From Prauserella rugosa (GTDB taxonomy: Bacteria > Actinomycetota > Actinomycetes > Mycobacteriales > Pseudonocardiaceae): DNA of 64,000 nt. A program made the translations under genes and the position numbers. The stretch's first letter is position 1. Each line of letters starts with the position of its first letter. Under the pieces are notes generated by a model that had not been told where the DNA came from, did not search any database, and was given only the letters and a program-made list of their open reading frames with translations. Below are positions 8,672-18,162 of this stretch, one piece after another. The stretch covers positions 302,724 through 366,723 of the forward strand of contig NZ_JOIJ01000004.1 of the NCBI RefSeq assembly GCF_000719975.1, written 5' to 3'.

Positions 8672-8704
8672 GTCGACCGCCCACCCCTCACGCTGCAGTC
8701 ATGC

Positions 8705-8715
8705 ATGTCAGACAT
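8705..8715. promoter_or_regulatory. Candidate LysR operator
   Basis: ATGTC-A-GACAT, a perfect 11-bp palindrome next to an A-rich run in the LysR/MFS divergent spacer. LysR sites are usually short interrupted palindromes in this position. Symmetry and location are the only evidence. Confidence 0.4.
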
Positions 8716-8771
8716 AAAACCAGCACAGCAGGCATTTCACAACACGAGCGCCGCTTCATAGCGTCGATCAT

Positions 8772-9950
8772 GTGAACACCGAGACCGACCGGCTCCCCAC
8801 CACCGAAGCCCCGTGGATCATCACCCTGCGCGCCGCGGCGGCCCTCGCGGCCGCGATGGGCGTCGGCAGGTTCGCCTACACCCCGATCCTGCCGCTCATG
8901 GAGGCGCAGGCCGGGCTGAGTGCGAGCGCAGGAGCGTCGGTGGCCACCGCCAACTACGTCGGATATCTCGCCGGTGCCCTGGTCGGCATCGTCGCACCGG
9001 CCTTGTTGCGGTCCCGAACGGTGCTGCGCGGATCGTTGGTCGCACTCGTGGCGAGCCTGGCGCTGATGCCGGTCCTCACCGGCACCGTTGCGTGGGCGAT
9101 TCTCCGCCTGGTCGCGGGCGTGGCGAGCGCGCTGGTGTTCGTCGTCGCGGCAGGCGGAGCGTTGGCGCGCTTGCGTGCGCATGCCCGTCACCTCGGTGGC
9201 TGGGTCTTCGGCGGCGTCGGCGGCGGTATCGCGCTGTCCGGCATGCTCGTCCTGGCGCTGCGCACCACCGGCGACTGGCAGCACGCCTGGTGGGCCTGCG
9301 CCGGGGTCACCGCGGTCCTCGGAACCGTTGCCTGGCGGCTGGCACCCGAGCCCGCACCCGCGGCGTCCCTGCCACAGGCAGCCTCCCCTTCGCCGTCCCG
9401 AACCCGGTGGTTCGTTCCGTTGTGGACGGCCTACACGCTCGAGGGCATCGGTTACATCATCGCGGGCACCTTCCTCGTGGCTGCGATCGAGGACGGCGTA
9501 CCCGGCCCGCTCGGTGCGGGAGCGTGGATCCTCGTCGGACTCGCCGCACTTCCCTCGTGCGCCGTGTGGGCCCGTCTCTCCCACCGGTGGTCCGGACCCA
9601 CCATGCTCTGCGCAGCTCTGCTGGCGCAATCGGTCGGCATCGCGCTGCCGGCCTTCGCCAGAGGGCCAGGACCGGCGCTGATCGCGGCCGTGTTGTTCGG
9701 TGCGACGTTCATGGGTGTCACCACGCTCACGCTGGCCGCAGGCCGGCACCTGAGCGGCCCCCGCGCCGTCGCCGTGCTGACCGCGGGCTACAGCACGGGA
9801 CAGATCCTGGGTCCCGCGCTGGCGGCGCCCCTGCTCGACGGCGGCTACGGCGGCGCACTGCTGCTCGCGGGTGCACTCGTACTGGCCGCCGCCGTGAGCG
9901 CCGCCGCGGGCGCCCTCCGGTTCCCTCGCCTTGCCCACCCCTCCGCCTGA
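8772..9950 (+). CDS. MFS transporter, YbfB/YjiJ family
   Basis: 392 aa, GTG start. It has about 12 hydrophobic segments. The first carries the family pattern AAALAAAMGVGRFAYTPILP, followed by GASVATANYVGYLAGAL. Members are predicted small-molecule exporters of the cytoplasmic membrane. The nitronate monooxygenase gene begins 29 nt downstream with its own ribosome site, so the two are probably co-transcribed under the divergent LysR regulator. Confidence 0.9.
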   Translation: MNTETDRLPTTEAPWIITLRAAAALAAAMGVGRFAYTPILPLMEAQAGLSASAGASVATANYVGYLAGALVGIVAPALLRSRTVLRGSLVALVASLALMPVLTGTVAWAILRLVAGVASALVFVVAAGGALARLRAHARHLGGWVFGGVGGGIALSGMLVLALRTTGDWQHAWWACAGVTAVLGTVAWRLAPEPAPAASLPQAASPSPSRTRWFVPLWTAYTLEGIGYIIAGTFLVAAIEDGVPGPLGAGAWILVGLAALPSCAVWARLSHRWSGPTMLCAALLAQSVGIALPAFARGPGPALIAAVLFGATFMGVTTLTLAAGRHLSGPRAVAVLTAGYSTGQILGPALAAPLLDGGYGGALLLAGALVLAAAVSAAAGALRFPRLAHPSA

Positions 9951-9979
9951 CGACCGCCTTCGGAAAGGACCCGACGATC

Positions 9980-10999
9980 GTGCTCACCGACCTCGGCATC
10001 ACCGTGCCCGTCCTCGCCGCCCCGATGGCCGGAGGCCCGACCACTCCCGAACTCGTCGTGGCCGCGGGTCGCGCAGGGTCGATGGGCTTCGTCGCGGGCG
10101 GCTATCGAACTCCACAGGCGCTCGCCGAGCAGATCACGCGCGTGCGCGGCGCAGGCGTCCCGTTCGGGGTCAACCTGTTCGTACCCGACCGGCGCCCTGT
10201 GTCCATTGAGGACTTCGATGCGTACCGCACCGCACTGACCCGTGAGGCCGCTCGCTACGGCGTCACGCTTCCCGACGCGCCGACCACCGACGACGACCAC
10301 TGGGCCGACAAGATCGCACTGCTGCTCGACGATCCGGTTCCGGTCGTGTCCTTCACGTTCGGCCTGCCCGACCGCGCAACGGTCGACGCGTTGCGGGCGA
10401 AGGGCACCCTCGTCGTGCAGACCGTCACCTCACCGCACGAGGCGCGCCTCGCCGAGGAGTCCGGCGCACAGGCACTCGTCGTGCAGTCCTCGGCCGCCGG
10501 TGGACACTCCGCGACGTTCACCCCCAGCCGGACGCCACCCCCGCTACCCCTGCCACGACTGGTTCGCGACGTCGCGCACGCGGTCGAGCTCCCCCTCGTG
10601 GCCGCGGGCGGCATTGCCGGCCCGGCGGACGTGACCGCTGCGCTCCGCGCCGGCGGGCAGGCCGTGGCGGTGGGCACCGTGCTTCTGCGCACCCACGAGA
10701 GCGGTGCATCCGCGCCGCACCGGGGCGCCCTCGTCGACGCGGCCTTCGACGACACCGTCGTGACGCGCGCGTTCACCGGGCGTCCCGCCAGGGCGCTGCG
10801 CAACGAGTTCACCGACCGCATGGGCCCGCTCGCTCCGAACGCCTACCCCGCGGTCCATCACCTCACCCGCCCGTTGCGTACGGCGGCGACCGAGGCGGGC
10901 GACACCCGAGCGATCCACCTATGGGCGGGGACCGGATATCGCCACGCCAGGGCCGAGCCGGTCGCCGACACGCTCGACCGCCTCGCAGGCCAGGAGTGA
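9980..10999 (+). CDS. Nitronate monooxygenase (2-nitropropane dioxygenase family)
   Basis: 339 aa from GTG at 9980, preceded by GGAAAGGA at 7-10 nt. It is an FMN-dependent TIM barrel: VPVLAAPMAGGPTTPELVVA at the N-terminus, GSMGFVAGGY, phosphate-binding AAGGIAGPADVTAAL, and QAVAVGTVLL. A candidate active-site histidine sits in QSSAAGGHSATF. It should oxidise alkyl nitronates (for example propionate-3-nitronate) to carbonyl compounds. Co-location with an exporter suggests a detoxification unit; that is inference. Confidence 0.9.
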   Translation: MLTDLGITVPVLAAPMAGGPTTPELVVAAGRAGSMGFVAGGYRTPQALAEQITRVRGAGVPFGVNLFVPDRRPVSIEDFDAYRTALTREAARYGVTLPDAPTTDDDHWADKIALLLDDPVPVVSFTFGLPDRATVDALRAKGTLVVQTVTSPHEARLAEESGAQALVVQSSAAGGHSATFTPSRTPPPLPLPRLVRDVAHAVELPLVAAGGIAGPADVTAALRAGGQAVAVGTVLLRTHESGASAPHRGALVDAAFDDTVVTRAFTGRPARALRNEFTDRMGPLAPNAYPAVHHLTRPLRTAATEAGDTRAIHLWAGTGYRHARAEPVADTLDRLAGQE

Positions 11000-11024
11000 G
11001 CTTCCGAGATTCCTACGCCGACTC

Positions 11025-11903
11025 CTACAACGCCGACGTCAGACCGCGAGCCCGGAGTACGGACCGTTCCAGCGGGCGGAAGACGAGCAGGTCGATCCCG
11101 ACACCCACGATCAGGATGAGGAAGATCGCGGCCAGCACCTTGGGCATGTCGTTGAAGTCCTGCCCGTGGCTCAGGTACGCGCCGAGTCCCATGCCGAGCT
11201 GCGGCGAGATCGCGATCAGCTCGGCGGCCATCAGGGAGCGCCACGAGAACGCCCAGCCCTGTTTGAGCCCGGCGAGGTAGCCCGGCAGCGCGGCGGGCAG
11301 AAGGATGAACCGCGCGGCGTCGATCCTGCCCGCGCCCATCACCTTGCCCGCCCTCGGCAGCAGCGGCGGCACCTGATCGATGCCCGCCACGAGACCGTTC
11401 GCGATCGACGGCACCGAGCCGAGCAGCACGACGAAGTAGATCGCCGCGTCGTTGATGCCGAACCACAGGATCGCGGCGGGCACCCATGCGACCGACGGCA
11501 GGCTCTGCAGTCCGATGAGCAGTGGGCCGATGGCCGCGCGCACCACCGGCACGCGCGCGACGATCAGCCCCAGCGGCGTGCCGATGGCCACGCCTGCCAG
11601 GAAACCGAGCACGGCGCGGTGCACCGACGTCCACACGACGTCGAGCAGTTCGCCACTGCTGGCGGTGGTCCAGAACTCACCCCACACGTCCAGTGGGGCG
11701 GGAAGTTTGAACTCCGGCCACCAGGCGCTGGCCCACAGTGCCTGCCATACCGCGATCACGATCACGACCGTGACCAGCGGCGGCAGCAGCGACTTCGTCA
11801 GCCGCTTCCACAGCGGGGGACGGGTCGCCGCGGCCGGTGCGTCGAGCGCGTCGAGACCGGCGCTGACCGCGGCGAGGTCGGCGTCAGGCGGACTTGCGGG
11901 CAT
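11025..11903 (-). CDS. ABC transporter permease, SsuC/TauC-like
   Basis: 292 aa. It has about six membrane segments and the EAA-type cytoplasmic loop of BPD importers (GKVMGAGRIDAARFILLPAALPGYLAGLK). Typical family stretches include LPSVAWVPAAILWFGIND and FWTTASSGELLDVVWTSV. It is the last gene of a three-gene importer operon and overlaps the ATPase gene by 20 nt. Family substrates are alkanesulfonates, taurine, nitrate or thiamine precursors. Confidence 0.9.
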   Translation of the reverse strand: MPASPPDADLAAVSAGLDALDAPAAATRPPLWKRLTKSLLPPLVTVVIVIAVWQALWASAWWPEFKLPAPLDVWGEFWTTASSGELLDVVWTSVHRAVLGFLAGVAIGTPLGLIVARVPVVRAAIGPLLIGLQSLPSVAWVPAAILWFGINDAAIYFVVLLGSVPSIANGLVAGIDQVPPLLPRAGKVMGAGRIDAARFILLPAALPGYLAGLKQGWAFSWRSLMAAELIAISPQLGMGLGAYLSHGQDFNDMPKVLAAIFLILIVGVGIDLLVFRPLERSVLRARGLTSAL

Positions 11904-12681
11904 GGGTGCTGATCACCTCGCGCAGCTTCGCGTTGATCTCGTCGACGAGGTCGGGACTGTCCTCGTCCGGGGTGTCCTGCCATTCGCGCACGACGCGGCC
12001 GGGCCGCGACGACAGGAGCACGATGCGCTGGCCGAGGCGCACGGCCTCCCGCACGTCGTGGGTCACGAACAGCACAGAGGACTGCAGCTGAGCCTGGATG
12101 CGCAACAGCTCGCCCTGCATGACGTCCTTGGTCATGGCATCCAGCGCGGCGAACGGCTCGTCCATCAGCAACAGCGCGGGACGGTCCTCCGCACCCGTGC
12201 GGTGCGTGCTCGCCAGCGAGCGGGCCAGCGCGACACGCTGCCGCATGCCGCCGGACAGCTCGTGGGGACGCTTGCGTTCCTGCCCTTCCAGGCGGACGAG
12301 CTTCAGCAGTTCCGCGGCCTTCTCCCGCCTGCCGGTGCGCGGGAACCCCGCCAGCCGCAGGGCGAGCTCGACGTTGCGGCCCGCCGTCAGCCACGGCATC
12401 AGGGCCGGGTCCTGGAACATCACGGCGGGACGGGTGGTGTTGCGCGTGATCGTGCCGGTCGTGGGCGCGTCCAGCTCGGCCACGAGGTTCAGCATCGTCG
12501 ACTTGCCGCAGCCGGAGGCGCCGAGGAGGCAGACGAACTCCCCCGGCGCCACGGTCAGGTCGACGTTCTCGAGCGCGGTGACGGCGTCGCGGCCGTGCCC
12601 GAACACCTTGGCCACGCCGGACAGCTGCACGGCGACGTCCGTCGACTGTGCCAGGTCCGGCTGGTCGAGTGTCACACTCAT
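11884..12681 (-). CDS. ABC transporter ATP-binding protein, SsuB/TauB-like
   Basis: 265 aa. Walker A is LLGASGCGKST, the Q-loop MFQDPALMPW, the signature LSGGMRQRVALARSL, Walker B LLLMDEPFAALD and the H-loop VTHDVREAVRLG. This is the nitrate/sulfonate/taurine subfamily. It lies between the lipoprotein gene (19-nt gap) and the permease. It energises uptake of a small organic anion, most likely a sulfonate, though the sequence does not settle the substrate. Confidence 0.92.
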   Translation of the reverse strand: MSVTLDQPDLAQSTDVAVQLSGVAKVFGHGRDAVTALENVDLTVAPGEFVCLLGASGCGKSTMLNLVAELDAPTTGTITRNTTRPAVMFQDPALMPWLTAGRNVELALRLAGFPRTGRREKAAELLKLVRLEGQERKRPHELSGGMRQRVALARSLASTHRTGAEDRPALLLMDEPFAALDAMTKDVMQGELLRIQAQLQSSVLFVTHDVREAVRLGQRIVLLSSRPGRVVREWQDTPDEDSPDLVDEINAKLREVISTHARKSA

Positions 12682-12700
12682 GCGGTTTCTCCCCTGCTGA

Positions 12701-13768
12701 TCACTGCTCGGCCTGCAGACCGGCGGTCTCGATGGCTGGTTGCCCCTCGGCGTCGCGGAGTTCGTTGAGCAGGCGCAGATCGACGAAGCCCTTCAGATCC
12801 GCCTTCTCCTCGACGACGCCCGCGGTCACCGAGTCCTGCGCCAGTTGCGGGAAGGACGAGCTCACCGGGTCCGGCGAGAGGTCGAGGTTCGCGAACGCCC
12901 TGTCCATCACGGGCCCCGGCAGGTCGCTACCGGTGACCTTCTGGATTCCCTTGTCGACCACGTCCTGGGCCTGTTCGGTGTGCTCGCCCGCCCACGTCGT
13001 CGCCTGGAGCGAGCCCTTCACCAGCGCGCGGACCGTGTCGGGGTGCTGCTGGAGGAACTCGCTGCGCACCACCATCACGGTGGTCGGGAACTCGCCCCGG
13101 GGCCACAGGTCCTTCTCGTCGATGAGCACCTTGGCGCCCGCCTCCTCGACCAGGCGCGAGGACCACGGCTCGGGCAGCCAGCCCCCGTCGACCTCGCCGC
13201 TGCGGAAGGCGTCGAACGTCTGCGGGTTGTCGAGGTTGGCGACCTCCACGTCCCCGGTCAGGTTCTCGGAGTCGAGCCACTTCTTCAGCGCGACGTCCTG
13301 CGTGTTGCCCAGCGACGGGGTGGCGATCGTCTTGCCCTTGAGCTGGTCGGTGTCGGTGATCTCGGGGTCGACCACGAGCTGCGCGCCGCCGGAGACCGCG
13401 CCCGAGACGAGCTGGATCTGCCCCTCGGACTTGGTGAAGGCGTTGATCGCCGGACCCGAGCCGATGTAGCCGATGTCGAGCGAACCGCCGAGCAGCGCGT
13501 TGACCTCCTCGGTACCCGAGTTGAACGTCTGGGTGGTCAGTTCCGTGTCGCCGAGTTCGTCGGCGAAGTAACCCTGCTCGAGTCCGATGATCGCGGGCGC
13601 GTGCGTGACGTTGGGGAAGTACCCGAGCCGGACCTCCTCGGCGGGCCCCTGGTCCTCGGCCTGCGCGTCGGTGTTCTCGTCGGCACGCGTGCATCCGGTC
13701 ACCACGACACATGCCGCCATTCCGGCGGCGACCGCGGACAGAAGACGGCGTTTCAGCGGCGAGCTCAA
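12701..13768 (-). CDS. ABC substrate-binding lipoprotein, SsuA/TauA-like
   Basis: 355 aa from TTG at 13768, chosen because GGAAGG lies 9 nt upstream and a lipoprotein signal follows at once (SPLKRRLLSAVAAGMAACVVVTGC, lipobox VTGC). A GTG 87 nt further upstream is possible but would put a long Ser/Pro-rich stretch before the signal peptide. The NMT1/SsuA fold is seen in LGYFPNVTHAPAIIGLEQG, IGYIGSGPAINAF and DGGWLPEPWSS. First gene of the importer operon, anchored outside the membrane. Confidence 0.88.
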   Translation of the reverse strand: MSSPLKRRLLSAVAAGMAACVVVTGCTRADENTDAQAEDQGPAEEVRLGYFPNVTHAPAIIGLEQGYFADELGDTELTTQTFNSGTEEVNALLGGSLDIGYIGSGPAINAFTKSEGQIQLVSGAVSGGAQLVVDPEITDTDQLKGKTIATPSLGNTQDVALKKWLDSENLTGDVEVANLDNPQTFDAFRSGEVDGGWLPEPWSSRLVEEAGAKVLIDEKDLWPRGEFPTTVMVVRSEFLQQHPDTVRALVKGSLQATTWAGEHTEQAQDVVDKGIQKVTGSDLPGPVMDRAFANLDLSPDPVSSSFPQLAQDSVTAGVVEEKADLKGFVDLRLLNELRDAEGQPAIETAGLQAEQ

Positions 13769-14154
13769 CTTCTTCAGCCTTCCGATGGGGGACGGTGAGA
13801 GTGATAACGGCGACCGTGACAACAGCGGCGGGCCGTGTTTCTTTCGGCCTGCCACCGCAACGTTGACGGGCGTACCCGACGATCACGGCGACAACGACGA
13901 GCGTCGCATTTACTTTAACCGTTTTCCACAATCATCCGCGCCCCGGGACATGACTTGACCCGGGCGAAAAAATCGCGTAGTTGAGCGATTTCCGCCACCG
14001 AAGAAGTGAGCTTGGATTACTTTTAAATTATCGTAGAGAAATTAATTCCGGCCGCGCCGGGACCCACGCGGGGAACTGTGAACTCGGCCACGGACGGCCC
14101 GGGATTCGATGCCGGGCCCGATGCCGGATCCCATGCCTATGCCCGCGTCGGGGT
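13769..14154. other. Relatively AT-rich intergenic region
   Basis: 386 nt without a credible gene. It must hold the promoter of the SsuABC-like operon and the 3' end of the hydroxyquinol operon, both read leftward. Visible features are AT-rich stretches around 13905-13935 and 14015-14050 (unusual here), CCCGGG repeated on either side of 11 nt at 13942-13964, and a 7-bp hairpin AAATCGC/GCGATTT at 13970-13991. No family of regulatory site is recognised. Confidence 0.5.
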
Positions 14155-15051
14155 TCACCGCGCGCCCGGTTCCGCGAGCCCCTCCGGTGCCAGGACGATG
14201 TCGAAGCGCGCTCTGGTCCACGTCGCCCCGCCCAGATCGCGGCCGTCCGGCGTCGGCGTCCCCGGCTGCTGCTCCTCGAACCGTTTCACCAGCGACTCCT
14301 TGACCCCGAACACCGAGTCGCCGATGTCCAGCTGCGGATCACCCTCGACGAAGATGTGCGTCACCAACGTGCGCAGCTTCTCCGCGGTCACCATGAAGTG
14401 CAGGTGGGCGGCGCGCACCGGGGAACGGCCCACCGCGTTCAGCAGCCGCCCGACCGGCCCGTCGTGCGGAATCGGGTACGGCGTCGGCGTCAGGCACCAG
14501 AACCGGAAACCGCCTTCGTCGTCCGAGAACAGGTGACCACGCCCGGCGACCCGCTCGTCGCCGTACTGAACGTCGTACAACCCGTCCTCGTCGGCCTCCC
14601 ACACCTCGATCCGCGCGCCGGGCACGGGAGCGCCGTCGGTGTCGCGGACCGTGCCCTCCACCCAGCACGGCTGTCCGGGGGCACCACCCGCGATGTCCCC
14701 GCCCTGGCCGATGAACGGGGCGTCCTCCACGAAGAACGGGCCGAACACGGTCGCCTCGGTGGCGTCGCGGTAGGCCTCGTTGTTGACGGCAATCGTCTGC
14801 ATGGATGCACCGAGCACATCGGACAGCAGGATGAACTCCTGGCGCTTGTCATCGGTGATGTGCCCGGTCTCGGTGAGGAACTCGATCGCCGCGCGCCACT
14901 CGTCCTCGGTGAGCCGTACATCGCGGATGAAGGCGTGCAGATGCCGCGTCAGCGAATCCATCACCTCGCGCATCCGCGCGTCCGGTGCGCCTGCGAACGA
15001 GGCCACGACCTCGTCGGTCAGCGCCTGCTCGATCCTGCTCTGGTCGGTCAT
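14155..15051 (-). CDS. Hydroxyquinol 1,2-dioxygenase (intradiol)
   Basis: 298 aa from ATG at 15051 ([10 protein letters not shown]); an in-frame GTG-type start upstream would overlap the reductase. It has the N-terminal helical dioxygenase_N domain, then the intradiol barrel with all four non-haem Fe(III) ligands: Tyr159 (DGLYD), Tyr192 (PYPIP), His216 and His218 (AHLHFM). It cleaves hydroxyquinol (1,2,4-trihydroxybenzene) to maleylacetate. The neighbouring maleylacetate reductase and phenol hydroxylase make hydroxyquinol a better assignment than catechol. Last gene of the operon. Confidence 0.9.
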   Translation of the reverse strand: MTDQSRIEQALTDEVVASFAGAPDARMREVMDSLTRHLHAFIRDVRLTEDEWRAAIEFLTETGHITDDKRQEFILLSDVLGASMQTIAVNNEAYRDATEATVFGPFFVEDAPFIGQGGDIAGGAPGQPCWVEGTVRDTDGAPVPGARIEVWEADEDGLYDVQYGDERVAGRGHLFSDDEGGFRFWCLTPTPYPIPHDGPVGRLLNAVGRSPVRAAHLHFMVTAEKLRTLVTHIFVEGDPQLDIGDSVFGVKESLVKRFEEQQPGTPTPDGRDLGGATWTRARFDIVLAPEGLAEPGAR

Positions 15052-15091
15052 CGGGTCGGGCTCCTCTCGGATCACGGTCACCGGCCGTCCG

Positions 15092-16201
15092 TCACGCCGC
15101 ACCGGTGGTAGCCACGGACGTCGGGGGTCGGCCCGCCCACGCCGCGTCGAGGAGCGCGGTCAGCTCCTCCTCGCCGACGGGACGGGGGTTGCCGGGCGGT
15201 ACGGCGGGCAGGATCAGCCGTGCTGCCTCGGCGACAGTGCCGGCTGCGGCCTCGGCCGAGTCGGCGGCGGCGAATCCGACGTCGCGCAACGCGTGCGAAG
15301 CGCCGAGCTCGGCGTACAGCTCGAGCAGCCCCACCACCGCGTCGTCGCTGCCCAGTGCCGCCGCGATCCGCTCGGACGCGTCCGGGGCGTAGGGACCGTT
15401 GAAGGCGAGCACGTACGGCAGCACCGCGGTGTGGGTCGCGGCGTGCGGAAGGTCGTAGGCCCCGCCGAGGACGTGGCAGATCTTGTGGTGCAGTCCGGAA
15501 CCCGCCGAGGCGAACGCGACGGCGGCGAGGTAGGACCCGTACAGCATGCGCTCCCTGCCCGCCAGATCGCCCGGATCCGCGTGCACCGCACGCAGGCCGG
15601 CGGCGAGCGCACCGATGCCTTCCCCCGCGAGCACCCGGTCGACGGGGTCCACGCGCGGGGCCCACATCGCGTCGACGCAGTGGGCCAGCGCATTGCATCC
15701 CGAAGCCACCGACAGCGCGGACGGCAACGACAGCGTCAGTTCGGCGTCGTAGACGACGGTCGCGGGCAGCACGCGGTCGTCGCTGCCGGTCGTCTTGCGG
15801 GCCTGCTCGGTCAGACCCCACACGTTCGTCGCCTCGGAACCGGCGTAGGTGGTGGGCACGGCGAGGATCGGCAGTCCGGTCGTGAGCGCGACCGCCTTGG
15901 CCAACCCGGTCGCCGACCCGCCTCCGATGCTCACGATCAGGTCGGCGTCGACGTCGGAGGCCAGTTGCCGGGCCCGTTCGGCGTTCGCCACCGGCACGTG
16001 GGGCCGCACGTCGGAGCAGCGGGCGGCCACGTCCACCCCGGAGCTCACCCGCTGCGCGACCCGCTCGTCCCGGTCCGAGGCGACCAGCAGGACGCGCCGG
16101 GCGCCCAGTCGCGCGACCTCGGCGGCGACGTGCTCGGCGGCCCTGCCCGAGCCGAACAGGACCCGCTGGCCGAACGTGACGTGCTCGAAGTCGCCGATCA
16201 T
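15092..16201 (-). CDS. Maleylacetate reductase (iron-containing alcohol dehydrogenase family)
   Basis: 369 aa from ATG at 16201, which overlaps the hydroxylase stop in ATGA. The NAD(P) region is [17 protein letters not shown], followed by [11 protein letters not shown]. The metal-site histidines of the family appear in [21 protein letters not shown] and LPHAATHT. It reduces maleylacetate to 3-oxoadipate, feeding the beta-ketoadipate route. It sits between the monooxygenase that makes hydroxyquinol and the dioxygenase that makes its substrate. Confidence 0.92.
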   Translation of the reverse strand: MIGDFEHVTFGQRVLFGSGRAAEHVAAEVARLGARRVLLVASDRDERVAQRVSSGVDVAARCSDVRPHVPVANAERARQLASDVDADLIVSIGGGSATGLAKAVALTTGLPILAVPTTYAGSEATNVWGLTEQARKTTGSDDRVLPATVVYDAELTLSLPSALSVASGCNALAHCVDAMWAPRVDPVDRVLAGEGIGALAAGLRAVHADPGDLAGRERMLYGSYLAAVAFASAGSGLHHKICHVLGGAYDLPHAATHTAVLPYVLAFNGPYAPDASERIAAALGSDDAVVGLLELYAELGASHALRDVGFAAADSAEAAAGTVAEAARLILPAVPPGNPRPVGEEELTALLDAAWAGRPPTSVATTGAA

Positions 16202-18009
16202 GCCTCGCCCTCGCGGCTCAGGATGCGGCCGAGCACCCGCACGAGTTCGCCGTCGGGGTCGTCGACGAGGTGCCGGCTGCGCCATCCGACGTGCTTGTCC
16301 GGCCGCACCAGGACCGCCCCGTCCTCGGCGACGCCGGCCAGCTCGGCCCAATCGAAGTACAGGTCGGTCACCTCCCTGCCGGGGCCGATCACCACCGCGT
16401 CCACCCGCACACCGAGCGCCTCACCCGCCTTCTGCGCGGCCGCGGCCCACGCCTCGCCCGTGATGCCCGTGAGCAGAGTGAAGCCCGTGTAGGACGCCAG
16501 ATCGTGGGTGGAGAGCTTGCGCCTGCGATCGCCCACCCACGCGTGGGGAAGGCGGCCGCCGGGATACGTCGAGGGTTCATAGAACAGTTCGAGGTCCCGG
16601 GCCGGTTCGGGGCGCGCGGTGCCGTCGCCGACCACGGCCGTCGACGTGGCGGGGTCGTACCACTGCCCCATCTCGACGCCGTGGGCGTTGAACTCGTAGT
16701 TCTTCAGCTCCATCGCCTCGCGCACCGCGGCCCGCTTGGCAGCACCGTCTGCGGTGGCGTCCTTGCGCTCCTCGATCCGCGCGTGCATCTGCTCCGGTGT
16801 CTCGGCGGTGTCGAGTCCCAGCGCGGTGAACAGCGCACCGAACTCGCGTGCCGATCGGTTGGCTCGCACCACGATCTGCTTCGCGACCGGGGCCCGCTCG
16901 GCGGTGTAGGTCTCGAGCAGTCCCGGCCCGGCCTCCCCGCGCAGCACCGCGGCGAGTTTCCACGCCAGGTTGTAGGAGTCCTGAATGGATGTGTTGGAGC
17001 CCAGTCCGTTGCTCGGCGGGTGTTTGTGGACCGCATCGCCCGCGCAGAACACCCGGCCGCGCTGCAGCTGGGTGGCGTACTGCTCGTTGTTGCCCCACAA
17101 CGAGATCCCGGTGATCTCGACGTCCAGGTCCGGGTCGCCGACGAGGTTGCGCACGATGCCGCGGGCGTCCTCCTCGGACACCTCGGTCGGCCCCTGCTCG
17201 ATGTCGAAACCCCACACGATGAGCCACTCGTTCCACGGCCGCACCATGCGGACCAGGCCCGCCCCGATCCCGCCGACGTCGGCACCGGGCTGGATCACCC
17301 AGTACAGCACCGAAGGGCGGTGCCGGCACAGGTCGCCGAGATCGGCCTTGAACGTGATGTTCATCGACCCGGCGATGTCCATGCGCCCCTCGTAGGGCAG
17401 GTCGAGATCGGCTGCGACCGCCGACCGCGCCCCGTCGGCACCGAGCAGGTACTTCGCGCGGATCGTGTACTCCGAGCCGGTCAGCCGGTCGAGCACCCGC
17501 ACGTCGACCCCGGAGGAGTCCTGGGTGTGACCGAGATACTCGGTGCTGAACCGCGTCTGCGTGCCGCGCATCGTCGCATTGCGGACCAGGATCGGCTCGA
17601 GATAGGTCTGCGGGATGTCGCAGTTCATCGACGGCGAGGCGAGTTCGTGGTCGGCGTGCCGGGCGGGGTGGTTGCCCCACGTGAGAATGCGGCCGATCTC
17701 CTCCCCCGCGATCGCCGTGCAGAACACCGTGTCGCCGATCAAGTGGTGCGGCGTGGCGTCGGCGAGCACCTCGTCCTCGATGCCCAGATCGCGGAAGATC
17801 TCCATCGTCCGCTGGTTGGTGATGTGCGCACGGGGCGTGTTCGCCGTCCAGCGGTACTTGGTGATCATCGTGTTCGACACGCCCAATGTGGACAGAAACA
17901 GGGCCGCCGAGGCGCCCGCCGGGCCCGAGCCGACGATCAGCACGTCCGTTTCGACCACCGCGGTGCTCGGCGGTGCGGTCTCGGCCAGTCCGTCGTTGAA
18001 GGTCACCAT
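16198..18009 (-). CDS. FAD-dependent phenol/resorcinol hydroxylase
   Basis: 603 aa from ATG at 18009. Group A flavoprotein monooxygenase of the TfdB/PheA type: dinucleotide-binding VLIVGSGPAGASAALFLS near residue 25, YLLGADGARSAVA (DG motif), GRVFCAGDAVHKHPPSNGLG (GD motif) and a C-terminal thioredoxin-like domain. It hydroxylates a phenol using NAD(P)H and O2. Adjacent hydroxyquinol dioxygenase and maleylacetate reductase genes point to resorcinol-to-hydroxyquinol as the reaction, by inference. First gene of the operon; the 153-nt spacer upstream should hold its promoter. Confidence 0.9.
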   Translation of the reverse strand: MVTFNDGLAETAPPSTAVVETDVLIVGSGPAGASAALFLSTLGVSNTMITKYRWTANTPRAHITNQRTMEIFRDLGIEDEVLADATPHHLIGDTVFCTAIAGEEIGRILTWGNHPARHADHELASPSMNCDIPQTYLEPILVRNATMRGTQTRFSTEYLGHTQDSSGVDVRVLDRLTGSEYTIRAKYLLGADGARSAVAADLDLPYEGRMDIAGSMNITFKADLGDLCRHRPSVLYWVIQPGADVGGIGAGLVRMVRPWNEWLIVWGFDIEQGPTEVSEEDARGIVRNLVGDPDLDVEITGISLWGNNEQYATQLQRGRVFCAGDAVHKHPPSNGLGSNTSIQDSYNLAWKLAAVLRGEAGPGLLETYTAERAPVAKQIVVRANRSAREFGALFTALGLDTAETPEQMHARIEERKDATADGAAKRAAVREAMELKNYEFNAHGVEMGQWYDPATSTAVVGDGTARPEPARDLELFYEPSTYPGGRLPHAWVGDRRRKLSTHDLASYTGFTLLTGITGEAWAAAAQKAGEALGVRVDAVVIGPGREVTDLYFDWAELAGVAEDGAVLVRPDKHVGWRSRHLVDDPDGELVRVLGRILSREGEA

Positions 18010-18162
18010 GGTCGCCGCCTTCGCTCTCGTCCTCCGGCCCCTTCGCCGGACGCTGCGCACCGACGGTGGCACGCCGCCGCCGCACACGGGCCGCGCAGAG
18101 CACACATGGCGGAAACGAGCAAAACCCGGGCCCGCCCGGTGTCCGCGTCTGCGCGGCACGGC

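Noticed and set aside
8813..10999. 728-aa open frame joining the MFS and nitronate monooxygenase regions
   Set aside because: The first two thirds are an Arg/Gly-rich out-of-frame reading of the MFS gene. The monooxygenase has its own GTG and ribosome site at 9980.
13942..13991. Hairpins near 13.95 kb as a rho-independent terminator
   Set aside because: Stems are short and no T-run follows on either strand, so only a mention in the intergenic entry is justified.
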